The notes under the pieces were generated by a model that did no database searches, had not been told where the DNA came from, and saw nothing but the letters and a program-made list of their open reading frames with translations. DNA of 64,000 bases from Phycisphaeraceae bacterium. Its GTDB lineage: Bacteria; Planctomycetota; Phycisphaerae; Phycisphaerales; UBA1924. The first letter of the stretch is position 1. Every line of letters starts with the position of its first letter. Location of the stretch: positions 1,488,001 to 1,552,000 of the forward strand of contig JACKHC010000001.1 in assembly GCA_020639235.1 (NCBI GenBank), in the 5' to 3' direction. Made by a program: the position numbers and the translations under genes. This document shows, in pieces, positions 43,308-52,304 of the stretch.

Positions 43308-43334
43308 GGTTGGTTGGCGGTCTTTGGAGTTGGG

Positions 43335-43364
43335 CACTGCTTGTCGCTTCGCGATCAAGCAGTG
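43335..43364 (+). promoter_or_regulatory. long perfect hairpin in the leader of the second pseudopilin gene
   Basis: CACTGCTTG (43335-43343) pairs with CAAGCAGTG (43356-43364). Inside, TCGC (43344-43347) pairs with GCGA (43351-43354) around TTC, leaving one bulged T. It ends 30-36 bases before the start codon and has no T-run, so it is more likely a leader structure or operator than a terminator. Confidence 0.55.
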
Positions 43365-43399
43365 GCACCCGACCCTCCGAGGCCGATACAACTATGGTC

Positions 43400-44230
43400 A
43401 TGAAACGATCCCATTCCGGGTTCACGCTCATCGAGATGCTGGTGGTGGTGGCGATCATCGCGCTGCTGATCGGGCTGTTGCTGCCGGCGGTGGGGGCGGC
43501 GCGGGAGTCGGCGCGGCAGGTGGCGAGCGGGTCGAACCTGCGGCAGTTGGGGGTCGGGCTGACGATGTACATCGGGGATTACCCGCTGAGGTTGCCGCAG
43601 AAACGGGTCGATCCGGGGACGGGCGCACCGGCGCAGGGGTCTGACGGGGTGAACATCGGGGCGCTCTTTGGGGGGAAGTTGGGGACGGTGCCGTTCTACG
43701 GGATCGACCAGGTGGGGGCGCGGGGGCGGCCGCTGAACTCGTATGTGTTCGAGGATTGGACGCCGGCTGATGATGATCCGCAGGCGCGCGGCTTTGAGAT
43801 GCGGATCTTCGAGGACCCGAATGACAAGGGTCTGACGGACGCGACGCTCAAGAGTTTCGGGTTCGATACGACAAGCAGTTACGACCTGCTGGGGTCGTCC
43901 TACACGCTCAATGATCATGCGCTGGACTCCGATCCGGGTTCGGAGATTCCGACGCTCATTCCGCGGTCGGGCGGCGTGATGCCGGACATCGCCAATCCCG
44001 TGAAGACCTGGGTGCTGGGGACGCATCCGATCTTCAACTACGACGACGGGGGCGATCGGGAGCAGCGTTGGGTGCGCGGGGGCACGGTGAAGGCGAACCT
44101 GCTGTTCGCGGATATGCACGCCGACACGGGGCTGCCGGTCCCGGAGGGGGAGGTGCAGGAGACGAGCGGGTACACGCACCTGCCGATCTCGAACTGGCTC
44201 GAGGTGTGGCAGACGCAGGGCGGGCTTTGA
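43400..44230 (+). CDS. pseudopilin-like protein (prepilin N-terminal methylation domain), second copy
   Basis: 276 residues from ATG 43400 (an ATG at 43394 is also in frame). Short basic leader MKRSHSG, then FTLIEMLVVVAIIALLIGLLLPAVGAARE, the prepilin peptidase site with Glu5. The globular part (SSYTLNDHALDSD, VKANLLFADMHADTGLPV) resembles planctomycete DUF1559-type pseudopilins, including a LLFADMHAD motif near the C-terminus. Role inferred as in the first copy at 5.3 kb. A strong hairpin precedes it. Confidence 0.84.
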   Translation: MKRSHSGFTLIEMLVVVAIIALLIGLLLPAVGAARESARQVASGSNLRQLGVGLTMYIGDYPLRLPQKRVDPGTGAPAQGSDGVNIGALFGGKLGTVPFYGIDQVGARGRPLNSYVFEDWTPADDDPQARGFEMRIFEDPNDKGLTDATLKSFGFDTTSSYDLLGSSYTLNDHALDSDPGSEIPTLIPRSGGVMPDIANPVKTWVLGTHPIFNYDDGGDREQRWVRGGTVKANLLFADMHADTGLPVPEGEVQETSGYTHLPISNWLEVWQTQGGL

Positions 44231-44256
44231 TTCGCCGGTTCGCGTAGCATCGCGGG

Positions 44257-44865
44257 ATGAACATTGACGAGATGAAGTTCGGTGCGTTGCTGGATGCGAC
44301 GGCGGCCAAGACGCCTGTGCCGGGCGGCGGCGCGGTGACGGGCGCGGTGGGCGCGCTGGCGGCGGCGTTGGGGGGCATGGTGGTTTCGTATTCGGTGGGG
44401 AAGAAGTCGCTCGCGGCGCACCAAGGGGAGTTGGAAGACGCGGCGCGGACCTTGGCGCACGGGCGGGCGATGATGCTGGAACTGGCTGCGGAGGACGCGG
44501 CGGCGTACGCGCTGGTGAACGAGTTGATGCGGCTGGATGCGGGTGATCCGCGGCGGGGGCGGGAGATGTCGGCGGCGGCGGAGGCGGCGACGCGGATTCC
44601 GCTTGCGTTGATCGCGGCGTGCGCGGACTTGCTGCGGCTGATGGACCGGTTGCCGGAGATCACGAACCCGCACCTTCGGAGCGATCTGGCGATCGCGGCG
44701 GTCCTGACGGAGGCGACGGCTCGGGCTTCGCGCTGGAATGTGGCGATCAATATGGGGCTGTGGCGCGAGGTCGGGCTCTCGGGCGATCCGCTGGGGGAGG
44801 CGGAGGAAATGTTGTTCACCTGCTCGGAGCTGGTGGGGCGGATCGAGCGGGCGTGCAACGGCTAG
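44257..44865 (+). CDS. cyclodeaminase/cyclohydrolase-family protein (FTCD_C)
   Basis: 202 residues. TPVPGGGAVTGAVGALAAALGGMVVSYSVGKK is the signature Gly-rich segment of the formiminotransferase-cyclodeaminase C-terminal domain, and the rest is the expected all-helical fold ending in CSELVGRIE. Stand-alone versions act on folates (formimino- or methenyl-tetrahydrofolate) in known cases. No histidine-degradation or other folate gene is nearby, so the substrate is inferred only. Confidence 0.88.
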   Translation: MNIDEMKFGALLDATAAKTPVPGGGAVTGAVGALAAALGGMVVSYSVGKKSLAAHQGELEDAARTLAHGRAMMLELAAEDAAAYALVNELMRLDAGDPRRGREMSAAAEAATRIPLALIAACADLLRLMDRLPEITNPHLRSDLAIAAVLTEATARASRWNVAINMGLWREVGLSGDPLGEAEEMLFTCSELVGRIERACNG

Positions 44866-44918
44866 AGGGCGGCATCGAGATGAAGTGCCGGTGGTGAACC
44901 GGCCGATGATTCTCCGGC

Positions 44919-45182
44919 ATGAAAGACCGACGGGACATCGCGGAAATCGGCGGGCGGGTGGTGCAATCTGCGGGTGGGGGTGCGTCCTCGCGCGAGCAAT
45001 CGAGCGGAGCGGGGGGGCGGCGGTGGCTCGGCGTGTTCTTTCGGTGCTGCCACTCGTACGGGCGTCTCTATAAGAATGATTCGGGCTCTCGGTACGAGGG
45101 GCACTGCCCGCGCTGCTGCGCGAAGCTTGAGGTGCCCATCGGGAGCGGGGGTACATCGCGCCGGTTCTTCGAGGCGTCGTGA
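44919..45182 (+). CDS. small zinc-ribbon-like protein
   Basis: 87 residues. The N-terminal third is Gly/Ser-rich and probably disordered. The rest is a compact domain, WLGVFFRCCHSYGRLYKNDSGSRYEGHCPRCCAKLEVPIG, ending in GGTSRRFFEAS. The CC...CPRCC spacing suggests a four-Cys zinc site. I recall similar short proteins in many planctomycetes, with no known function. Same strand as the FTCD_C and CxxTG genes. Confidence 0.72.
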   Translation: MKDRRDIAEIGGRVVQSAGGGASSREQSSGAGGRRWLGVFFRCCHSYGRLYKNDSGSRYEGHCPRCCAKLEVPIGSGGTSRRFFEAS

Positions 45183-45195
45183 GGTGCATCGGGGA

Positions 45196-45222
45196 AGCGG
45201 GCGTAGCGGGCGTAGCGGGCGT
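45196..45222 (+). repeat. tandem repeat, three copies of a 9-base unit
   Basis: AGCGGGCGT repeated three times without mismatch in the leader of the gene starting at 45237, ending 15 bases before it. Could be slippage-prone; otherwise unexplained. Confidence 0.7.
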
Positions 45223-45236
45223 GTACACTTGCGTTG

Positions 45237-45776
45237 ATGACGCAGATTTCGGGTGCCAAATACGAACTGGGACGGCGGAACGATCGGTGCGCGGCGACGG
45301 GCGGGGCGCTCAAGCCGGGCGATCCGATCGTCGTGGCGCTTGTCGAGCACGAAGCGGACGAGGGATTGGACCGGCTCGACTACTCGGCGGGCGCGTGGGA
45401 GTCTGGGGCGCGGCCGGAGCGGCTGTTTGCGCATTGGCGGACGACTGTGCGCGAGAAGGCAGCGAGCGGGCCGACGCTCGATATGGAGTCGATGCTGGGC
45501 TTGTTCGAGGAACTCGGGGGGGATGATGGTGGCGACGGGGACTCGAAGCAGGCGGCGTTCCGGTATGTGTTGGCGCTGGCGCTTGTTCGGAAGCGGCAAC
45601 TCGAGATGGTCGGCTCGCGGCAAGGCGAGAGTGGGAAGCCCGGCGCACTGCTTGTGCGCGTGAAGTCGGAGGGGCCCGATGCGCCGGTGATCGAAGTCGC
45701 TGACCCGGCGCTGGATGCGCAGACTCTTGCGGAGGTGAGCGAGCGTCTTGGGCGACTGATGAAGGTCGAAGAATGA
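45237..45776 (+). CDS. hypothetical protein with N-terminal CxxTGxxLxxGD motif
   Basis: 179 residues from ATG 45237. It begins ISGAKYELGRRNDRCAATGGALKPGDPIVVALVEHEADEGLDRLDYSAGAWE, a short beta domain with a single conserved-looking CAATG. A helical region (FRYVLALALVRKRQLEMVG) follows, then EVADPALDAQTLAEVSERLGRLMKVE. Soluble, no signal. I do not know the function. Translationally coupled (ATGA) to a lipoprotein gene and then an RDD gene. Confidence 0.75.
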   Translation: MTQISGAKYELGRRNDRCAATGGALKPGDPIVVALVEHEADEGLDRLDYSAGAWESGARPERLFAHWRTTVREKAASGPTLDMESMLGLFEELGGDDGGDGDSKQAAFRYVLALALVRKRQLEMVGSRQGESGKPGALLVRVKSEGPDAPVIEVADPALDAQTLAEVSERLGRLMKVEE

Positions 45777-46696
45777 TCGCGTGGCGCCGGATGACGGCGG
45801 CCTTGTGCGTCGTTGCGTGTGTTGTTTTGTGCGCGTGCAAGGGGGGCGGCGAGTTTACCGATGCGCCGGTGGATGGCGGCGGCGTCGATCAGTCCGGCGT
45901 GCCGAGTTATGCGGAGGTCGCGGCGCGGTACAACGAGCGGGCCGCGATGCTCGATCGGGTGTGGGCGCGGTGCTCGGCGGCGTTCAGATTCGAGGACCAG
46001 GACGGCAAAGAACGCTCGGAGCAGGGCGAGGGGCATCTGCAGATGGTGCAGCCGGACCGGTTCGCGCTGAGCGTCGGGAAGTTGGGGGAGATCCTTCTGT
46101 GGGTGGGCGGCGACCGGGAGCGGTACTGGCTCATCCAGCGGATCGACGAGAAGGTGGCGTATGTGGGGAGGTACTCGGAGTTGACACCCGAGAAGGCGAG
46201 CGCGATCGGGCTGCCGGTGTATCCGAACGAGATGATGCGTTTGCTCGGCGTTGTCCCTATGGCGACGGACGCCGACGCGATTGTGTACCGGTATCGCGAC
46301 GGCGACATCGTGGTGAGCATCCTCGCGGGGGCGTCGGAGGATGGGAGCGAGGCGCGCTGGTTCTACAAGTTGGATGCGACGAACTTCGAGCCGCGCGCTG
46401 TCCGATTGAAGGTCGGGAGGCGGGTGATTCTCGAGAGCGCGTTGTCGGATTACATCCGTGTCGAGAAAGAGGGCACGGCGCTGGGGCCGCGGATCGCCAA
46501 GCGTTCGTTGTTGACCTACAAGCCGACGGGCGCGTCGATGAACATCCAGATTGATGACACGGTGAGCGACGGGAAGGGGAAACTGCGGGGGAGCGTGTTC
46601 GACTTTGATGGGCTGGCCGATGCGCTGGGGCCGCTCGAGATTGTGGATATCGATCGGGTTGGTGACTCGGAGCCCGGCGAGCGGGACGGGGCATGA
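45773..46696 (+). CDS. LolA-like/outer-membrane-associated lipoprotein
   Basis: 307 residues. A lipoprotein signal peptide ends at VVLCAC. The body begins with a helical segment (YAEVAARYNERAAMLDRVWARC) and then beta strands typical of LolA/LolB-like folds (GEGHLQMVQPDRFALSVGKLGEILLWVGGDRERYWLIQ), which bind lipoprotein acyl chains in known systems. The relationship is by pattern only. Starts inside ATGA of the previous gene and ends inside ATGA of the next. Confidence 0.72.
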   Translation: MIAWRRMTAALCVVACVVLCACKGGGEFTDAPVDGGGVDQSGVPSYAEVAARYNERAAMLDRVWARCSAAFRFEDQDGKERSEQGEGHLQMVQPDRFALSVGKLGEILLWVGGDRERYWLIQRIDEKVAYVGRYSELTPEKASAIGLPVYPNEMMRLLGVVPMATDADAIVYRYRDGDIVVSILAGASEDGSEARWFYKLDATNFEPRAVRLKVGRRVILESALSDYIRVEKEGTALGPRIAKRSLLTYKPTGASMNIQIDDTVSDGKGKLRGSVFDFDGLADALGPLEIVDIDRVGDSEPGERDGA

Positions 46697-48195
46697 GGCG
46701 GGTCGTTGCGTGGGTGATGTGCATCGGGTTGGCGTTCGCGGCGGGTGCACGCGGCGAGATGGTCGTGGGCGGCGGCGGCGATCAGGGCGCGGGGGCGGCC
46801 CCGATCTGGTTCACGGGCGAGATGGTGGGGGGGACACGGGTCAACCTGATTCTTCCCGAGAATGAAGCGGGGACTTTCGTGTTCGGGATTGATGTGGCGC
46901 GCGCACCGATCGCGATGACACGCGACGGGGTGCGCACGCTGCTGGTGTTCGAGGTGCCGGCGAGCGATGGCGGGTCGCGCCCGGTGCGGCAGGCGATCGC
47001 GGAGTTCGGGCCGGGGGATCGGCTGATCGGCGCTCGTCTCGAGGTGCTGCCCTCGCTTCCGGGCGATGGGGCGTTCGCGGGCGTTGTTTCGACGGATCAG
47101 GGCGACTTTGCGTTGCTGATCGATCTGCAGTTCCCGCTCGTGGGTGAGGACCCGGCGATGTTCTCGAACAAGCCGGCGCTCTTGATGCTGGGCGCGGGCG
47201 GGTGGGCGCGAGTGGCGCTGCCCGATGGGATCGATCGCGCCAACGAGTGGCGGCTGGTGTCGATGGGATCGGTGCCGGCGATCGTGGAACATCGGGCCTC
47301 AGCGCGGGCGCGGGTGTGGGTGCGGGGCGCCGACGGCTCGTGGGACCCGCAGGTATGGGCGATTCCGCGCGGGGTGCGCGATGTTGTCGGCGGCGCAGGG
47401 GGGATGATTGTTGAGCACTATGAGGGATCTTCGGCGCGGTTCGAGTTTGTGCGCGGCGAGGCGGTGATCGGGCGCGGGAAAGTGGCCGATTGTCCGGTGG
47501 ATCATTCGTTCGGGTTGATCGGCGACGAGATCGTTGTGGCGGGCGTGGACCGGAGCGGGAGCGATGCGCGGCTGTACTCGGCGCGGCTCGAGCGGGACGG
47601 GACGGTCTCGTACTCGGGTGACCTGCGGCCGGTGTCGCCGATCTCGCGGCGCGATGTGGAGACGCTCGTCGTGCTGATCGCTTCGGCGGGCCTGACGATG
47701 ACACTCTTTCTGCTTCGGATTGGTTCGGCGGGGCAGGGCGTGATCCGGATTCCTGTCGGCGCATCGCTCGCGCCGACGTGGCGGCGGGCGGGGGCGGCGA
47801 TGATCGATCTGGCGCCCGCCTTGATGAGCGTGCTCTGGTTGTGGCCGATGCCCGAGGGCGGCTCGACCATGGCTGATCTGACGATGGCCTACGGCCCGTG
47901 GCCTCCGGTGACGGTGGGCGCGATCATGTTCGCGCATTCGACGATCGGGGAGTGGCTCTTCGGCATGACGCTCGGGAAGGCGATCGCGGGCTGCCGGACG
48001 GTGTCGACCAAGACGGGGCGTCGGCCGACCTTCGCGCAGGCGGCGGGTCGGAACTTTGTGAAGGTGGCGTGCCCGCCGCTGGGGATGGTGCAGGCGATGT
48101 CGCCGGGGCGTCCGGAGCCGTGGGGGTTTTCCACGGCGGTGATCCTCCCGAATCGCGGAGGGGAGCCGGGTAGCGGGGACGGGAAGCCGGGCTGA
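46693..48195 (+). CDS. RDD-domain membrane protein with large extracytoplasmic N-terminal region
   Basis: 500 residues. Signal peptide (VVAWVMCIGLAFAAGARG), then ~310 extracytoplasmic residues of beta-propeller-like character (VRDVVGGAGGMIVEHYEGSSARFEFVRGEAVIGRGKV). A membrane helix follows (TLVVLIASAGLTMTLFLLRI), then a C-terminal RDD domain: TWRRAGAAMIDLAPALMSVLWLW ... IGEWLFGMTLGKAIAGCRTVSTKTGRRPTFAQAAGRNFVK. Most RDD proteins are short. Function unknown; some RDD proteins act in ion transport. Third gene of the coupled envelope operon. Confidence 0.82.
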   Translation: MRRVVAWVMCIGLAFAAGARGEMVVGGGGDQGAGAAPIWFTGEMVGGTRVNLILPENEAGTFVFGIDVARAPIAMTRDGVRTLLVFEVPASDGGSRPVRQAIAEFGPGDRLIGARLEVLPSLPGDGAFAGVVSTDQGDFALLIDLQFPLVGEDPAMFSNKPALLMLGAGGWARVALPDGIDRANEWRLVSMGSVPAIVEHRASARARVWVRGADGSWDPQVWAIPRGVRDVVGGAGGMIVEHYEGSSARFEFVRGEAVIGRGKVADCPVDHSFGLIGDEIVVAGVDRSGSDARLYSARLERDGTVSYSGDLRPVSPISRRDVETLVVLIASAGLTMTLFLLRIGSAGQGVIRIPVGASLAPTWRRAGAAMIDLAPALMSVLWLWPMPEGGSTMADLTMAYGPWPPVTVGAIMFAHSTIGEWLFGMTLGKAIAGCRTVSTKTGRRPTFAQAAGRNFVKVACPPLGMVQAMSPGRPEPWGFSTAVILPNRGGEPGSGDGKPG

Positions 48196-48272
48196 CTGTG
48201 GAGCCGCGGGAGAAATCCGTCCGATAACGGGATGACGGCGCAGAAGGTGCGCCGACGGAGTTCCACCCAGCC

Positions 48273-50786
48273 GTGGCCAAGAAGGACAAGGACATCGAGA
48301 AAGAGGCGAAGGGCGACGAGTCTGGGGCCGTCGACGAGGGGGGAGAGTCCGCCGAGAAGAAGCGGGTGCCGCTGCGCGGTCGGCGCGATCTGTGGCAGGT
48401 GCCGCTCATGTTGCTCGGCGTGGTGCTGGTGGTGACGGGTGCTGCGCGCTTGATGAAACCCAAGGCGCCGCCCGATTACACGGGCGCGCTGGATCGTGTG
48501 TCGGCGTATCTGGACGGGACGGCGGAAGACATTGAAACGGGCGCTGGGCTCCTCTCGACGGTTGGCGAACTTGTCGGCACGGGGGCGTTGAGCACGAATG
48601 AGGAGTCGCGGTACTACCTGCTCCGCGGGGACCTGGCCCATGTGCGCCTCGCGGCCGCGGATGCGGTGTCGCCGGAGCGGTCCCAGCAGATCGTGGAGAA
48701 CTACGAGATCGCCGAGACGCGGTATGACGCGCCGGTGACGGGCGATCGAGTGATCTGGATGTGCCAGGCGCTGATCGATGTGGGGCGGATGCGCGAGGCG
48801 ATGGATGTCGCGCGTCGGATCGGCGACACGAGTTCGACGAAGCGGCTGGAATACATGCGGAGAGTGATCGAGAGTGATCTCGCATCGGGCGCGCCGACGA
48901 TTGACGAGGCGGCGCGGATCGACGCGATCACGGAGATTCGTGATGCGTCCGGTGCGACGACGCAGGATCGGTTGTGGGCGGTGGGGCGTCTCGTGCAGAT
49001 CCAGATCGACGAGGGGAACTACGACGACGCGATCCGGCGGCTCTCTGCGGAGATTCTGCTGCTCGATGAGTCCGACAGTCCGGATGCGGCGCCGCTCTAC
49101 CTGATGCTGGGCAAGGCGTATCTGGACATGGACAGTGTGGCGATGGCGCGGGACAAGTTGCGCCTCGCGGTTCGCTATCTGCCCGAGGGCAGCCAGATGT
49201 ACGGCGAGGCGGAGTTGTACCTGGCGCAGGCGCTGCAGCGGGACGAGAGTTTCGAGGAAGCGCGCGATCGCTACGCCGATCTTGCGGAGCGGTACCGCGG
49301 CACGCCGGTGGGCGTGGCTGCGCTGCTCGGGTTGGCCGAGGTGGACTCGGACCTCGGGCAGGTCAACGACTCGCTGCGCGCGTTCAGCCAGACGGTCGGG
49401 GCGGTATCGGCGGGGCTGGGCGCATCGACGGTGACGCCGGCGATGGTGGACCGCGCGATCGGTCAGCGGTTCCGCGAGCGGCTCCTGAGCGGCGACAACG
49501 AGAGCGCGCTGCGGTATGCGCGGCTGGCCGTGGCTCTGTATCCGGAGGGCGAGATGCCTGTGGACGCGGTGATCCGCCTTGCGGAGGCGGAGTACGCGGT
49601 GGCGTCGCAGCGTATGGAGAATGCGCCGCTGCGATCGGACGGTTCGATCGACTGGGCGGCGGTGGACCCGATCGTCGCGGAAGAAGCGCGGGCCGGGTTC
49701 AAGGCGGCGGGGGATCGGTTCGCGGAATACTCGCGTCGGGACTTCCTGGCCGACCCTGGTGCCGCGGGCGAAGCGCTGTGGATGGCGGCCGAGGCGTACG
49801 ACCACGCGGGGGCGCCGGACCTCGCGGTGGCGGCCCTCAAGAGTTATGTGCAGGAGCACCGGGACGATGCGCGCTGGGTGGAGGCGAAGTTCCGGCTGGC
49901 GCGGGCGTTCCAGGCGTCGGGTGAGTACGAGAGCGCCAAGGTGCTCTACGAAGAGATCACCAATGAGCATGCGTCCTCGCGGTTCGCGTACCAGTGCTAC
50001 GGGCCGCTGGCGGCGTGCTATCTGCTGCTAAGCAACGACGAGGACTGGCAGCGGGCGGAGTCGAAGTTGCTCGCGGTGATCGATGGCGGCGTATTGGAGC
50101 CCGACTCTCCGGAGTTCCGCGAGGCGCTGCTTGATCTCGGGCTGATGTACCGGCGGATCGGCAAGTACGAGTTGGCGATCGAGCGGCTCGCCGAGGCGCT
50201 GACGAGGTACCCGGATCTCGGGGAGCGGCCGGATGTCGTGATGGCGCTGGCGGACTCGAGCCGGTTGGCTGCGTCGGCGATTGAGGACGAGTTCGTGGAG
50301 GCGATGCCGCTCTCGGAGCGTCAGCGGCTCCGGTCGGTCCAGAAGGAGCGGCTTCTCTCGGCGCTGGACGCTTACACGCGGGTCCGGGACATCATCGACG
50401 ACCGCGGGGGCGGGAATCCGCGCCGGGCGGACGCGGAGCGGCTGCGGAATGCTCTGTTCTTCCGCGCCGAGTGCGCGTACGAGTTGGGTAAGCATGACTC
50501 GGCGTACTACGAGCAGGCGATCGGGGCGTACGACGCGGTGGCGCAGAAGTACGCGGATGACCCCGCTTCATTGGTGGCCTTGGTGCAGATCGTGAACTGC
50601 TACGACGCGATGGGGCGCCCATTCCAGGCGCAGACGGCCCATCAGCGGGCCAAGGCGCGGCTCCGGGACCTGCCGGCCGAGGCGTGGCGGACTTCGAAGA
50701 TCCCGATGAGCCGCCAGCAATGGGAGGATTGGCTCGAGACATCGCTGCGGATCGAGCGGGAGATGGCCGAGGCCCCGCCGGGATGA
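48273..50786 (+). CDS. membrane-anchored TPR-repeat protein
   Basis: 837 residues from GTG 48273. A charged N-terminus (AKKDKDIEKEAKGDE) precedes one membrane helix (VPLMLLGVVLVVTGAARLM, about residues 47-65). The remaining ~770 residues are helical repeats of TPR/YfgC-BamD type, e.g. EAELYLAQALQRDESFEEARDRYADLAERYRGTPVGVAALLGLAEVDSDLG and RMGKYELAIERLAEALTRYPD-like units. Predicted to scaffold proteins outside the membrane. It directly precedes the flagellar block, but a link is unproven. Confidence 0.8.
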   Translation: MAKKDKDIEKEAKGDESGAVDEGGESAEKKRVPLRGRRDLWQVPLMLLGVVLVVTGAARLMKPKAPPDYTGALDRVSAYLDGTAEDIETGAGLLSTVGELVGTGALSTNEESRYYLLRGDLAHVRLAAADAVSPERSQQIVENYEIAETRYDAPVTGDRVIWMCQALIDVGRMREAMDVARRIGDTSSTKRLEYMRRVIESDLASGAPTIDEAARIDAITEIRDASGATTQDRLWAVGRLVQIQIDEGNYDDAIRRLSAEILLLDESDSPDAAPLYLMLGKAYLDMDSVAMARDKLRLAVRYLPEGSQMYGEAELYLAQALQRDESFEEARDRYADLAERYRGTPVGVAALLGLAEVDSDLGQVNDSLRAFSQTVGAVSAGLGASTVTPAMVDRAIGQRFRERLLSGDNESALRYARLAVALYPEGEMPVDAVIRLAEAEYAVASQRMENAPLRSDGSIDWAAVDPIVAEEARAGFKAAGDRFAEYSRRDFLADPGAAGEALWMAAEAYDHAGAPDLAVAALKSYVQEHRDDARWVEAKFRLARAFQASGEYESAKVLYEEITNEHASSRFAYQCYGPLAACYLLLSNDEDWQRAESKLLAVIDGGVLEPDSPEFREALLDLGLMYRRIGKYELAIERLAEALTRYPDLGERPDVVMALADSSRLAASAIEDEFVEAMPLSERQRLRSVQKERLLSALDAYTRVRDIIDDRGGGNPRRADAERLRNALFFRAECAYELGKHDSAYYEQAIGAYDAVAQKYADDPASLVALVQIVNCYDAMGRPFQAQTAHQRAKARLRDLPAEAWRTSKIPMSRQQWEDWLETSLRIEREMAEAPPG

Positions 50787-50897
50787 CGAAGATTGCATGG
50801 AGTCGGCAGATCTTGCCGAGTTAGGTGATTCAGGTCGGGCGAGGATCGCCCCGAGACGGAAGGTCGGCCGCGTGGATGTGCGGCGGGAAGGGTCAGG

Positions 50898-51386
50898 ATG
50901 ACCACGGAGACGGCGCAACCGGATGCCTATGAGAATCCCCGGACATGGGTGCCGAGGATCTCGCGTCTGCTGGACCGCCAGCTGGGGCTGTATGCGCGGC
51001 TCGACGAGTTGAGCAAGTCGCAGACGGCGCACATCGAGCGCGACGAGACGGACGAGCTGCTCGCTGTGCTCTCGCGCCGCCAGTCGGTGATCGAGGACAT
51101 CACAAAGGTCAACGAGGAACTTGGCCCATTCCGCGATCGGTGGCAGTCGTTGTCGGGTGCGCTGGATGAGCGGGAGAAGGGTGAGCTCCGGTCGCGCCTC
51201 GAGGCGCTGGAGTCGCTCGTGGACGCGATCGCGCAGCGTGACGATGCGGACCGGCGGGCGCTGGAGTCGCGTCGCCAGCGTGTGGGAACGGAACTGAGCG
51301 GCTTGACGCGGGGGCGCGGGGCGATGAACGCGTACCAGAAAGACTCGCGGGGCGCGGGGCCGAAGTACCAGGACCGCAGGGGATAG
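50898..51386 (+). CDS. FlgN-like flagellar export chaperone
   Basis: 162 residues, entirely helical: VPRISRLLDRQLGLYARLDELSKSQTAHIERDETDELLAVLSRRQSVIEDITKVNEELGPFRDRW. This matches the FlgN pattern (paired long helices with LLxxRQxxI). FlgN chaperones hook-filament junction proteins FlgK and FlgL for type III export. Those genes are outside the window. The gene opens the flagellar block, 3 bases before a sensor kinase gene. FlgN proteins diverge strongly, so the call depends partly on context. Confidence 0.72.
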   Translation: MTTETAQPDAYENPRTWVPRISRLLDRQLGLYARLDELSKSQTAHIERDETDELLAVLSRRQSVIEDITKVNEELGPFRDRWQSLSGALDEREKGELRSRLEALESLVDAIAQRDDADRRALESRRQRVGTELSGLTRGRGAMNAYQKDSRGAGPKYQDRRG

Positions 51387-51389
51387 GCG

Positions 51390-52304
51390 TTGAACACTGC
51401 GCTGCTCCAACCCGAAGCGGCGATCAAGGCCGGCCCGCTCAGCCCCGAGGATCTGAGCGAGTTGCTGGCCGCGTTCAATGATGTGACTGCGCGCCTGCAG
51501 GCCACGCACGAGACGCTCAGCGCTGAGGTGTCACGTCTGCGCGGCGAACTTGGCGAGGTGAATCGACAGTTGCGTCGGGCGCGGGAGTTGGCGGCGCTCG
51601 GAGAGATGGCCGCGGGCATTGCGCACGAGATTCGCAACCCGCTCGGCTCCATCAAGCTGTACGCGGGCGCCCTGGTGGAGGACCTTGAGGATCGCCCGGC
51701 GGAGCGGGGGATCGCGACGAAGATCGCGGGCGCGGTGAACCGATTGAACGCGGTGGTGGGAGATGTGCTGACATTCTCGCGCGAGCTGCGGATCCGCCCG
51801 GTTGTTGTGCCGGTGGAGACACTGGTGTCGCGAGCGATCGAGTCGAGCGGGATCGGATCGACCGGCGTTTCGGCGCGATGGGACGGGGGCGGGGTCGAGG
51901 CGATGTGCGATCCGGGATTGGTGGAGCAGGCGCTGGCGAACCTGATTCGCAACGCCGCGGAGGCGTCGCGCGATCGCGGGGCGCGCGAGATCAGCGTGAG
52001 CGCATCGCGGACCACGATGATCGACGGGTCGGGGCGTCGTCTCCCCGCGCTGTCGGTGCGTGTGCGCGACGAGGGGCCCGGCTTTCCGGAAGAGGCGCGG
52101 GAGCGTGCGTTCAACCCGTTCTTCACGACGCGCGAGGCGGGCACCGGGCTTGGTCTGGCGATCGTGCATCGAATCATCGACGCGCACAGCGGGCGCGTCT
52201 CGATCTGGAACAACAACGAGAAAGAACCCGGTGCGGACGGGGCGACGGTCGAGGTCGTTCTCCCGTATGAGCCGGACATGATTGCGGAGGAGTCACACGG
52301 ATGA
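51390..52304 (+). CDS. cytoplasmic sensor histidine kinase, probable flagellar regulator (FleS/FlrB-like)
   Basis: 304 residues from TTG 51390. No membrane segment. An N-terminal coiled coil (LQATHETLSAEVSRLRGELGEVNRQLRRARELAAL) leads into the H box AAGIAHEIRNPLGSIKLY (His79). N box LANLIRNAAEASRD, G1 DEGPGF, F box FNPFFTTREAGTGLGLAIVHRII. Size and domain order match FleS/FlrB and the soluble kinases that phosphorylate flagellar NtrC-type activators. Couples by ATGA to the activator gene. Confidence 0.88.
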   Translation: MNTALLQPEAAIKAGPLSPEDLSELLAAFNDVTARLQATHETLSAEVSRLRGELGEVNRQLRRARELAALGEMAAGIAHEIRNPLGSIKLYAGALVEDLEDRPAERGIATKIAGAVNRLNAVVGDVLTFSRELRIRPVVVPVETLVSRAIESSGIGSTGVSARWDGGGVEAMCDPGLVEQALANLIRNAAEASRDRGAREISVSASRTTMIDGSGRRLPALSVRVRDEGPGFPEEARERAFNPFFTTREAGTGLGLAIVHRIIDAHSGRVSIWNNNEKEPGADGATVEVVLPYEPDMIAEESHG

